NCBI GenBank assembly: GCA_017445925.1
Contig: JAFSRW010000021.1
Span: 1 to 64,000, forward strand
Length of the DNA stretch: 64,000 bases
Reading direction: 5' to 3'
From: Bacteroidaceae bacterium
GTDB lineage: Bacteria > Bacteroidota > Bacteroidia > Bacteroidales > Bacteroidaceae
Position 1 is the first letter of the stretch. Every line of letters begins with the position of its first letter. The notes under the pieces are model-generated. The model was not told where the DNA came from, did no database searches, and saw only the letters and a list, made by a program, of their open reading frames with translations. The position numbers and the translations under genes were made by a program. Positions 26,065-34,488 of this stretch are shown one piece after another.

Positions 26065-27804
26065 ATGGATATACAGTTAATAAAAGAATGTGAAGAAAAG
26101 GCTCTATCGTGGCTGAATTCACCTTATTATGATGAAGAGACAAAGGCTGAAATTAAGGCCATGTTGGATAACGAAGACAAGAACCCTCTTGTTGATGCTT
26201 TCTATCAGAGTCTGGAATTTGGTACAGGCGGTCTGCGCGGTATTATGGGTGCCGGCACCAACCGCATGAACAAATACATTGTGGGTATGGCTACCCAGGG
26301 GTTTGCTAACTATATCAACAAGGCATTCCCTGAGGGTGGTAAGAGTGTGGTTGTGGGACACGACTGCCGTAACAACGGTCGTATGTTTGCCGAGAGCGTA
26401 GCAGACATCTTCAGTGCCAATGGCATTAAGGTTTATCTGTTTGAGAGCCTCCGTCCCACCCCCGAAATCAGTTTCGCCATCCGTCAGTTGGGCTCTGTTG
26501 CCGGTGTGAATGTTACTGCCAGCCACAATCCCCGTGAGTACAACGGATACAAGGCTTACTGGAGCGATGGTGCTCAGGTACTGGCTCCACATGACACTGG
26601 TATCATTGACGAGGTGAACAAGGTGAAAATTGAGGATGTTAAGTTTGAGGGTAACAAAGACCTTATTACCATCATTGGCGGCGAGATGGATTATGACTAT
26701 ATGATGGCTGTCAAGGAAGCTATGATAGACCCGGATGTTATTCAGCGCCAGAAGGACCTGAACATTGTATATAGCCCTATGCACGGAACGGGTCGTGTTA
26801 TTGTTCCTCTATGCTTGCGCAGCTGGGGATTCCAAAACATTAACGTAGTACCCGAGCAGATGGTTATCGATGGAAACTTCCCCACCGTGGTAAGTCCCAA
26901 CCCCGAGAACGCCGAGGCAATGACATTGGGTATGAAACTGGGAACCAAGTTGAATGCCGACCTGGTGATTGCTTCCGACCCCGATGCCGACCGTCTGGCT
27001 ATTGTCTGTCGCGACCCCAAGGGTGAGTGGATCATCATCAACGGCAACCAGACTGCTATGATGTTCTGCTATTATATCATCAAGAACAAGTTGGCTCTGG
27101 GTACACTCAAGCCATCTGATTTCCTGGTAAAAACCATTGTAAGCACCGAGGTTATTGCCAAGATGGCAGAGAAGAATCATGTTGAGCTACGCGACTGCTA
27201 CACGGGTTTCAAATGGATTGCTCGTGAAATTGCACTTAGCGAGGGCAAGCAGAAATATATTGGCGGTGGCGAGGAAAGCTTCGGCTTCCTTCCTTATGAT
27301 AAGGTACGCGATAAGGATGCACCAGCATCAATCTGCCTTATCTGCGAGATTGCAGCCTGGGCAAAGGATCAGGGTAAGACACTTTACGACCTGCTGATGG
27401 ATATCTATCTGGAGTACGGTTTCAGTTTTGAGCACACCATCAATGTAGTAAAGCCTGGTAAGACTGGTGCCGATGAAATTAAAGCCATGATGGAAAACTT
27501 CCGCACAAACCGTCCTAAAGAGATTGCTGGCAGCAAGGTTATACTGACACGCGACTTCAAGACACTCAGGAAGTACGATGCGCTGGGCAATGAGTCGCCT
27601 CTGGTGATGCCTGCAACCAGCAACGTACTGCAATACTTCTGCGAGGATGGCACCAAGGTAAGCGTTCGTCCCAGCGGAACAGAACCCAAGATTAAGTTCT
27701 ATCTGGAACTGAAGGACACCATGGGTTGTGTCAACTGCTACCAAGGTTGCGTAGAACGCGCCAAGGCCAAGGTAGAAGAGGTTAAGAAGTCATTGGGAAT
27801 CTAA
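26065..27804 (+). CDS. Phospho-sugar mutase (phosphoglucomutase/phosphomannomutase)
   Basis: 579 residues, alpha-D-phosphohexomutase family. The motifs in order are the phosphoserine loop VTASHNPREYNGYK (about 151-164), the Mg2+ loop DPDADR (about 305-310), the sugar-binding GGEESFG (about 407-413), and the phosphate-binding RPSGTEPK near 535. It interconverts hexose 1- and 6-phosphates. Bacteroidota-type long members usually act on glucose, but mannose cannot be ruled out. nudC begins one base after its stop codon, so the two are probably co-transcribed. Confidence 0.92.
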   Translation: MDIQLIKECEEKALSWLNSPYYDEETKAEIKAMLDNEDKNPLVDAFYQSLEFGTGGLRGIMGAGTNRMNKYIVGMATQGFANYINKAFPEGGKSVVVGHDCRNNGRMFAESVADIFSANGIKVYLFESLRPTPEISFAIRQLGSVAGVNVTASHNPREYNGYKAYWSDGAQVLAPHDTGIIDEVNKVKIEDVKFEGNKDLITIIGGEMDYDYMMAVKEAMIDPDVIQRQKDLNIVYSPMHGTGRVIVPLCLRSWGFQNINVVPEQMVIDGNFPTVVSPNPENAEAMTLGMKLGTKLNADLVIASDPDADRLAIVCRDPKGEWIIINGNQTAMMFCYYIIKNKLALGTLKPSDFLVKTIVSTEVIAKMAEKNHVELRDCYTGFKWIAREIALSEGKQKYIGGGEESFGFLPYDKVRDKDAPASICLICEIAAWAKDQGKTLYDLLMDIYLEYGFSFEHTINVVKPGKTGADEIKAMMENFRTNRPKEIAGSKVILTRDFKTLRKYDALGNESPLVMPATSNVLQYFCEDGTKVSVRPSGTEPKIKFYLELKDTMGCVNCYQGCVERAKAKVEEVKKSLGI

Positions 27805-27805
27805 A

Positions 27806-28555
27806 ATGATCAAATATTTAGCATATTGCCAAGGGGATATTCTTCTCACAACAGAGGGGAGTATCCCCTTTGGTTTGGAGCCTCCCGTCACACTCAAAGA
27901 ATGGAATTATATTACCACACTGCGCTCCGGAGCCGACGAGGTTAAGATTATCCGTCTGGATAATCCCATCGTTGGCAAAGAAGGGCTTCAGATGGTTGGT
28001 TTACGTAAAACACATGCCATTCTTAGCCCCAAAGATTACCAACTGGCAGGCAAGGGAGCCGAACTCATATATTGGGACCAGAACACACGCTATTGCGGTG
28101 TTTGCGGTGGCACCAACAAATGGATGACCAACATCAGCAAGAAATGTACGGAGTGTGGCAAGGAATGGTGGCCCTCAGCAGCTACAGCTATTATTGTACG
28201 CATTCAGCGTGACGACCGTATTCTGTTGGTCAGGGCACGTAACTTCAGAGGGAACCATTACGGCTTGGTGGCAGGTTTCTTAGAGACCGGAGAATCCTTG
28301 GAGCAATGTGTAGCACGCGAGGTACGCGAGGAGGTGGGCATTAACATTAAGAATCTGCGTTATTTTGGCAGTCAACCTTGGCCCTACCCCTTTGGTCTGA
28401 TGGTAGGATTCACCGCAGAATATGACGGAGGCGAATTAAACCTTCAGAAGGAAGAGCTATGCGAGGGCAACTGGTTCACTCGCGAAAACATGCCCGCTAT
28501 TCCAGACAAAGCATCAATAGCCCGTCGTCTAATTGATGACTGGCTTTTAGAATAG
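27806..28555 (+). CDS. nudC: NAD+/NADH diphosphatase NudC
   Basis: 249 residues. The four-cysteine zinc ribbon (CGVCGGTNKW...CTEC, about 98-118) is followed by a Nudix box, GFLETGESLEQCVAREVREEVG (about 156-177), and by the SQPWPYPFGLM motif (about 192-202) that separates NADH diphosphatases from other Nudix enzymes. It cleaves NADH to NMNH and AMP, and in E. coli removes NAD caps from RNA. Its N-terminal domain is intact. Confidence 0.93.
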   Translation: MIKYLAYCQGDILLTTEGSIPFGLEPPVTLKEWNYITTLRSGADEVKIIRLDNPIVGKEGLQMVGLRKTHAILSPKDYQLAGKGAELIYWDQNTRYCGVCGGTNKWMTNISKKCTECGKEWWPSAATAIIVRIQRDDRILLVRARNFRGNHYGLVAGFLETGESLEQCVAREVREEVGINIKNLRYFGSQPWPYPFGLMVGFTAEYDGGELNLQKEELCEGNWFTRENMPAIPDKASIARRLIDDWLLE

Positions 28556-28655
28556 GTTAGCGGTTAGGGGTTAGCGGTTAGAGACAGTTTTTAGAGGTTA
28601 TTGGTTAGAGGTTAGAGGTTATAGAATTTAGTAAACGGTAAACAGTAAACTGGAT
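28556..28655. repeat. GGTTAGCGGTTAG and GTAAACAGTAAAC repeats
   Basis: About eight GGTTAG(A/C)GG-type units (28556-28622), then AGTAAACGGTAAACAGTAAACTGG. The two families recur at 8346, 47095, 60521, 18715 and 61562. Confidence 0.8.
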
Positions 28656-28661
28656 TAAACT

Positions 28662-31331
28662 TTATTTTACCATCTTCTTTCCGTCCTTTATTACAATGCC
28701 CCTTTGTTGTTGAGGATTGACTTTACGTCCAGTAAGGTCGTAAGTGTCATTATTGTGAATTATGAATTGTGAATTATGAATTGATTCCATTCCATCATAA
28801 TAATCAGGCAGGGGCTGATATAGCAGAGAGAAGTTATCAAAGCAGCACCAACTGCTGCCATTGTTTTTGTCGCATTTTAGACCAAAACGCAACGTTCCTT
28901 TCTCCTGCAACGTATAAGCCACCTCATTTGGGTAACAGCCTTCTTCAAACCGTATTCCGGCAGCACGCATACTATGCGGATATCCATTCTGATTATCTAC
29001 TGAGCCATACTGAGCAGCATCGGGCCACTTTTCGGAATACAATGATTTCAGTTTCTTTACCTTATTATTAATGTAAAGATAAGCCTGAATATTTTCTTTA
29101 CCTGAGCGATATGCAGCACCGCCGTCATTGCCTCCTGTACGATAGAACGCATTGCAACGGACAGTATATACACCTGGGCGCATACTGGCGAGCGTCTGAT
29201 ACATGTCAAACGACTTGTTGAATTCCTCGCCACAACCATCACGATAGGTTGGCTCTCCTTCCCATCCATCTTTGGTAGAGAAATCATAGTTGGTAATGAA
29301 GAGTGTCATATCCAGATATTCGCCCTCTTTGGGCACAGCCGATGATGCTTTCAGATACGTTGTTACTGCCGCCTTCAAGTTGTTCAGCGCCGTACTAACC
29401 TGTGATTCTGTAGTGGCTTGTGAAAGTGTGGACTCAGAATTTGCAATTTTCTTCACAAAAGATGTAAGAGCAGAAGATTCCATGCTGGCCTCAACATTCT
29501 TTTCGGCATAAGCTTTCCAGAAAATGTACTCATCGCAGAGTGGCATAATCTTGGCAATGGTATTCTGAATATTCTGCGCTTCTGTAAGTATCGACTTTAT
29601 CTTAGTCTCTGTCAGGCCCTCCGCTTGAGATCTTGCCAAAAGACTCTCAACGTTCTTACGTAACTTTGCGGGAATCAGGTCGTTATGAGTCAGTACCTCA
29701 AGGTGATGAATAGCCTCTTCCAACCTACGGGTCAGAATAGCGCTCTCCCCTGCCTTCTCCAGACTCATATAGTCCATGTTGGGCATCCAACCCTTCTCAT
29801 TATACAGCTCTATACTGTTGGAACCAGCATTGAGGTGAAGCGTCATATTATACTCCTTGAAAGTCGACCAGTTAGAAGTATTCATATTTATCTTGCCCTT
29901 CTCCTCGCCATTCAGTACAACATTTAACGAACGAGCTTCTGCAGAACTACCACAGAAGTGAACCGTGTAATCGGCCTCCTCTGCCACAAAGACATCGCGC
30001 CATAACAACGAGTTGCTCCTCTTTCCACCCAGCCAACTCGCATAAGCACCTCCGCTGGCTGCAGAGTTGGTTTCATAGATAGCAGAACCTACCGACTGAT
30101 TGTTATAGATTTCCTGATAGTCGTGCATAAAACCTGTCTCAGCCTCATAGATATAACGGTCCATACGATTTTCAGCCTCCAACTTGTAGATGCGTGTTCC
30201 ATGTGGTGGAACCACAACGGACAGTGAGCCCTCCTTCTCTCCCAAGTCCTGATTTTCAAAAAGGTCGCGCACCTTCACCTTACCGCCTAAGTCCACCTCG
30301 CTGAAGCTGATGCACATCTCCTCTTCTCTATCAGACGGATTATAGAGTGCCACAGCACGCGTGTTGCCATGCAACGTAAGAATATCCTTAACCAACACGT
30401 ATGTTTCGCCCACATGCTGTATTACGTATGCCTGTAGGCCCAAGGGGTCTTGGTTCAGGGCTATCAGTTCAGGGTTCTTCAGCAACGCCAATGGGCGCTC
30501 CTTAATGGTAGCCATATTGCAGCCAATCAGCAAGGGGCTGGACATAATGCACCACATACCAAAGTGCGTCTTGTCCTCTTCCTCCGTCATAGAACGGCCC
30601 ACCTCAAGCATATCCATATCGTTGTAAGTGCCGCCATAGCAATAAGCTGAAAGGTACAGATTTTCTGCCAGAATACCCTTTACAGAAGCCCAGCCATCGT
30701 AAATATCGCCCGTGGTTCGCCACGAAGTAGAGATATCATGGCACCAAGTACCTGGGTATGCCCATCGGCACAGGTTGTAGCGTACGTCTCGACCTGTATT
30801 CACAATAGCATTGTGGATGGCCGTATATTGCTCCTGCTCATTCAAACTCAAATGACGGCCTCCACAATAATCCACCTTAATGAAGTCGAATTCACACTCC
30901 TTGAAGTAATAGTCGGCATCCAACTGCTCATACCCATACATGCCCACATTAGTGTTTTGCGTATCACCGTTACTGATACTACCGCAAGTACAGTCGCCAG
31001 CATCGCTGTAAATACCTGCCTTAAGACCTTTTGAGTGAATATAATCACTTACCACCTTCAGCCCGTTAGGAAAGCGCTGAGGATGAATGCGCACCTTACC
31101 GTTGGATAAACGACCATACTGAAAGCCGTCATCTATATTAATATACTGATAGCCGGCATCCTTCAGTCCCTGAGAGACCATTGCGTCAGCTTGTCCTTTA
31201 ATAATATTCTCAGAGATATTAACGGCAAAAGTATTCCATGAGCTCCACCCCATGGTCGGGCCTTCAACCTGCGCACTCAGATATAAAATACATGAAGCCA
31301 AATAGCAAGAAAGAAAGAAATAACGTTTCAT
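28662..31331 (-). CDS. GH27 alpha-galactosidase, multidomain, secreted
   Basis: 889 residues. A signal peptide (about 1-20) is followed by a GH27 catalytic TIM barrel with nucleophile D154 (IKVDYCGG) and acid/base D209 (RTTGDIYDGW), then its beta domain (to about 380). Next come a carbohydrate-binding-like module that starts YIYEAETGF (about 390-520), a helical linker (about 535-665) and a second beta-sandwich-like region (about 670-840). The C-terminus, YDLTGRKVNPQQQRGIVIKDGKKMVK in pattern, resembles the T9SS-type tail. It should remove alpha-galactosyl side chains from galactomannans or related polymers. Residues 849-860 (H-N-S-Q-F-I-I-H-N) derive from an AATTCATAATTCACAATTC repeat. It follows the nitroreductase gene by 21 bases. 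An arabinopyranosidase activity is a plausible alternative. Confidence 0.88.
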   Translation of the reverse strand: MKRYFFLSCYLASCILYLSAQVEGPTMGWSSWNTFAVNISENIIKGQADAMVSQGLKDAGYQYINIDDGFQYGRLSNGKVRIHPQRFPNGLKVVSDYIHSKGLKAGIYSDAGDCTCGSISNGDTQNTNVGMYGYEQLDADYYFKECEFDFIKVDYCGGRHLSLNEQEQYTAIHNAIVNTGRDVRYNLCRWAYPGTWCHDISTSWRTTGDIYDGWASVKGILAENLYLSAYCYGGTYNDMDMLEVGRSMTEEEDKTHFGMWCIMSSPLLIGCNMATIKERPLALLKNPELIALNQDPLGLQAYVIQHVGETYVLVKDILTLHGNTRAVALYNPSDREEEMCISFSEVDLGGKVKVRDLFENQDLGEKEGSLSVVVPPHGTRIYKLEAENRMDRYIYEAETGFMHDYQEIYNNQSVGSAIYETNSAASGGAYASWLGGKRSNSLLWRDVFVAEEADYTVHFCGSSAEARSLNVVLNGEEKGKINMNTSNWSTFKEYNMTLHLNAGSNSIELYNEKGWMPNMDYMSLEKAGESAILTRRLEEAIHHLEVLTHNDLIPAKLRKNVESLLARSQAEGLTETKIKSILTEAQNIQNTIAKIMPLCDEYIFWKAYAEKNVEASMESSALTSFVKKIANSESTLSQATTESQVSTALNNLKAAVTTYLKASSAVPKEGEYLDMTLFITNYDFSTKDGWEGEPTYRDGCGEEFNKSFDMYQTLASMRPGVYTVRCNAFYRTGGNDGGAAYRSGKENIQAYLYINNKVKKLKSLYSEKWPDAAQYGSVDNQNGYPHSMRAAGIRFEEGCYPNEVAYTLQEKGTLRFGLKCDKNNGSSWCCFDNFSLLYQPLPDYYDGMESIHNSQFIIHNNDTYDLTGRKVNPQQQRGIVIKDGKKMVK

Positions 31332-31352
31332 TGTTATATAGCTTTGTCTTTA

Positions 31353-31856
31353 TTATAAGAGAACACTTATTTCATCAATAGCCTTGCGTTTCTTCTCTTG
31401 AGACATATCGGCGGCATAACCGATGGGAATCAAAACGGCAGGTTCCTCATTCTCGGCAAAGGAAAAGAGTTGCTTACATTTCTCTGCATTGAAGTTGCAA
31501 ACCCAACAGGTGGCTAAACCTTGCTCAGTTGCTGCCAGACAGAGATGCTCCACAGCTATGGCAATATCTATATCGCCATGATGCTTGCTGTCTGAACGTA
31601 CCCATTCCTCGTTGTGGAGGATAGAGCAAATGATGTACATAGGAGCCGTATTGAACCACTCACGGTTATAGCATTCGTGCAGTTTTGTCTTATCGGCCAC
31701 ATTTTTAACTATGCGAAACATCCACGGCTGTTTGTTCACTGCTGAGGGTGCAAAACGGACGCATTCCATCACATAGTCCAGTTTCTCCTGCTCAACACTT
31801 TTCTCTTGATAGCTCCTACAGCTATATCTTTGCTTAATTAAATCCAACAAGTTCAT
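31353..31856 (-). CDS. Nitroreductase-family protein, short
   Basis: 167 residues, cytoplasmic. The start DLIKQRYSCRSYQ and APSAVNKQPWMFRIV are FMN-binding segments of the nitroreductase family; GLATCWVCNF near 116 and IPIGYAAD near 145 follow. It is probably an NAD(P)H-dependent flavin reductase-like enzyme with unknown substrate. It precedes the GH27 gene by 21 bases, possibly as one transcript, although a functional link between a flavoenzyme and a glycosidase is not evident. A TATATTTG box upstream (31895-31888) serves as promoter. Confidence 0.85.
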   Translation of the reverse strand: MNLLDLIKQRYSCRSYQEKSVEQEKLDYVMECVRFAPSAVNKQPWMFRIVKNVADKTKLHECYNREWFNTAPMYIICSILHNEEWVRSDSKHHGDIDIAIAVEHLCLAATEQGLATCWVCNFNAEKCKQLFSFAENEEPAVLIPIGYAADMSQEKKRKAIDEISVLL

Positions 31857-31887
31857 AGATCATTATTTTAGATGTTGCTTTTTGCTG

Positions 31888-31947
31888 CAAATATACGAAA
31901 AAAAGGGAATTCTTAATTCTCTTTGCAAAAAAAAATGTGTATCTTTA
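31888..31947. promoter_or_regulatory. Divergent promoters: nitroreductase (minus) and GH5 (plus)
   Basis: TATATTTG on the minus strand (31895-31888) and TATCTTTA on the plus strand (31940-31947) are close to TAnnTTTG. Their -33 elements are weak, so the plus-strand call is tentative. Confidence 0.45.
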
Positions 31948-31968
31948 CACCCCTAATGAATAAAAAAG

Positions 31969-34479
31969 ATGAAACTGTGGTTATTTTTGCTTGTTGCTGT
32001 TACAAGCGTTTTATCTGCTGATGCAAGTGATAATTTTGTACGAGTATCCAGTTCAAAACTGTTGGCACGTGACGGTCGGAATCTTGTTATTCGAGGCTCG
32101 AACTGTGGCAACTGGATGGTGCGTGAACCCTATATGATGAACACATCGGGGAATCTGGACCGACAGTTCAAGTTCGACAAGATGATTGCCGATGTATGCG
32201 GAGAAGATAAGGTAGAGGAGTTTGACCGCCTTTGGATGGACAACAACTTCTGCGAGGAGGATATGAAGTTTCTTGCAGAGCAGGGTTTCAACACCCTACG
32301 CGTACCTATGCATTATAAATACTTTACCTTACCTATTGAGAAGGAGCCTGTAGCTGACGAACAGACATGGGTACAAGAGGGTTTCGACCGCATTGACTCA
32401 ATGTGTATTTGGGCAGAACGATATAATATTCTGCTTATTTTGGATATGCATGCGTGTCCTGGTGGCCAATCCTCGGGCGATATCTGCGATTATGATTCCA
32501 GCAAGCCATCGTTATGGGAAAGTGAAGCAAACCGAGTGAAACTCATTGCTTTGTGGCGAAAGATAGCCGAAAGGTATAAAGAGCAAAAATGTGTGGCTGC
32601 ATACGACCTTATCAATGAAACCAACTGGACGCTTGCCAACAGTAATAAGTTGCTGTGGGATACCTTCAAGGCTATCATCAAGGCTATTCGTGAGGTTGAC
32701 ACCAATCATATTGTTATTCTGGAAGGAAACTCTTACAGCAATGACTACACGGGTTTTCCCTCGACAAAGATGGACTCTAAGATGGTGTTGCAATTCCATC
32801 GCTATGGTGTTTACAACACCAAAAGTCAAGTACAATACATGGCAGATATGGCCAGTAAGTACAATTGCCCAGTGTATATAGGCGAGTTTGGCGAGAATAG
32901 TAATTCATGGACAGCAGGATGCGTTAACCTCTACGAGGAAGCGATGAAGTTTGCGGGATGGACTTGCTGGCCCATGAAGAAGAGCAATATCAATACTATC
33001 CTGCAAGTAAAAAGAGTATCCAGCTACGACAATGTCATCAGCCAATGGCAGAACGGTACCAAACCTTCGGCTACATCATTATGGAATGCTTGCAAAGCAT
33101 GGGCCGAAGCACAGCACATCAGCAAGTGTTCCGTTAGAACCGACTATATTGATGCACTCTTACGCCGACCCTTCAACGATGACTGTATACCATTTACAGC
33201 TTATCAGACTGGAGACTATATATATGCCGCACATTACGACATGGGACCTACGGGTAAGGCTTACTGGGACACCGACGATGCATCCTACCAATACAGCGGT
33301 GAGAGTTTCACCAACTGGCAGACGGGATGGGTATATCGCAATGATGGCGTGGACCTGTATAGCAACCCGAACGATACTAAGAGCTGTGGATATTATGTAG
33401 GAGAGACAAAGGATGGTGAATGGCTTCAGTACACAATAGAGAATTCCAGTGAACCAGGCAGTTGGCAATTGCAACTACGCTATGCCATCAACTCTGGCTC
33501 ATCAACTGTGCGTATTACCATCAACGACCGACCTGTTACAGCTTCCACCAAACTGTCATCAACAGGCGGCTATACCACATGGGCTACCAAAACTTTCACA
33601 GGTATTGTCCTGCCAAAGGGAACCTTGCGCATCCGCTTATATATAGAAAAAGGTGGATTGAACATTAACTGGTTACGCATTACCAACAGGAAAGCAGCTT
33701 CGGAGAAGGAGCTAGAAACGTTGGAACCTGACAAAGACGAGGGACGTAACAACCTGATAAATAGCGAATGTGAATTCCAGGGTGCCTGGCTGACTGCAGC
33801 ATTGGGTTCTATAAACAATACCAAGTATGTATGGAACTCCACTACCAACACTCCCTCAGAAGGTAACAGAGGGGCATTGTGCATTTCCAACTCACGTAGT
33901 AAAGCACTCAATACTGTGGTTTACCAGCCAGTAGAGGTGATAGCAGGACATACTTATTCTGCAGACGTAGCTGTGCGGGGGACCAGTGGAAACGGCGATT
34001 TCTGGATACAAGCCTTCATGGTTGCCGATAAGCCTAAAGACTATGCCGATGTAGGGTTGGAAGAGGCCAACACTATAGGCCAGTTGAATTCCTGGAAAGA
34101 TGCTACACTTGCCAATTATAACGGAATGATGTCTGCCAAAGCTAAGGCTGGCAGCAACCACTCTACGGGTGTAATGAAATGGAAGGCAAAAACTACGGGT
34201 ATCGTTTACTTTGCCCTGAAGGTAGGTACCAACAAGACATCCTTCAGCTATTCTTTTGATAACTTTACCCTCACCGACCTAACAGCAATAAACGAGACCT
34301 CTGTGAACCAGATTCATACTGACGATGCGTTTCACTCGCTTGACGACTCAGAACCTTCGTTAGGTAAGGAAATCCATGCCTATAACATGAGTGGACAGGC
34401 TATAGGTAAGGAACAAATGCAATCTGGCATTTACCTCATTACCAATGGGAAACGTACTCAAAAGGTAATGGTAAGATAG
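31969..34479 (+). CDS. GH5-family glycosidase with C-terminal CBM modules, secreted
   Basis: 836 residues. The signal peptide covers about 1-17. The GH5 barrel (about 20-390) has acid/base E217 (LINETNW) and nucleophile E305 (YIGEFGEN). A CBM6-like beta-sandwich follows (about 400-580, with TGKAYWDTD and VGETKDGEWLQYTIENSS), then a second beta-sandwich domain (about 600-760). The C-terminus, AYNMSGQAIGKEQ...YLITNGKRTQKVMVR in pattern, is T9SS-like. The subfamily is not decided from the sequence: the N-terminal NLVIRGSNCGNWM and PGGQSSGD segments resemble the glucan 1,3- or 1,6-beta-glucosidase branch more than the endocellulase branch. It is transcribed alone, convergent with mfd, nine bases apart. 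Confidence 0.85.
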   Translation: MKLWLFLLVAVTSVLSADASDNFVRVSSSKLLARDGRNLVIRGSNCGNWMVREPYMMNTSGNLDRQFKFDKMIADVCGEDKVEEFDRLWMDNNFCEEDMKFLAEQGFNTLRVPMHYKYFTLPIEKEPVADEQTWVQEGFDRIDSMCIWAERYNILLILDMHACPGGQSSGDICDYDSSKPSLWESEANRVKLIALWRKIAERYKEQKCVAAYDLINETNWTLANSNKLLWDTFKAIIKAIREVDTNHIVILEGNSYSNDYTGFPSTKMDSKMVLQFHRYGVYNTKSQVQYMADMASKYNCPVYIGEFGENSNSWTAGCVNLYEEAMKFAGWTCWPMKKSNINTILQVKRVSSYDNVISQWQNGTKPSATSLWNACKAWAEAQHISKCSVRTDYIDALLRRPFNDDCIPFTAYQTGDYIYAAHYDMGPTGKAYWDTDDASYQYSGESFTNWQTGWVYRNDGVDLYSNPNDTKSCGYYVGETKDGEWLQYTIENSSEPGSWQLQLRYAINSGSSTVRITINDRPVTASTKLSSTGGYTTWATKTFTGIVLPKGTLRIRLYIEKGGLNINWLRITNRKAASEKELETLEPDKDEGRNNLINSECEFQGAWLTAALGSINNTKYVWNSTTNTPSEGNRGALCISNSRSKALNTVVYQPVEVIAGHTYSADVAVRGTSGNGDFWIQAFMVADKPKDYADVGLEEANTIGQLNSWKDATLANYNGMMSAKAKAGSNHSTGVMKWKAKTTGIVYFALKVGTNKTSFSYSFDNFTLTDLTAINETSVNQIHTDDAFHSLDDSEPSLGKEIHAYNMSGQAIGKEQMQSGIYLITNGKRTQKVMVR

Positions 34480-34488
34480 GAAACTTAA

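Noticed and set aside
31969-34479. Endocellulase assignment for the GH5 protein
   Set aside because: The family fold and catalytic residues are clear, but the N-terminal motifs fit a glucan 1,3/1,6-glucosidase branch at least as well.
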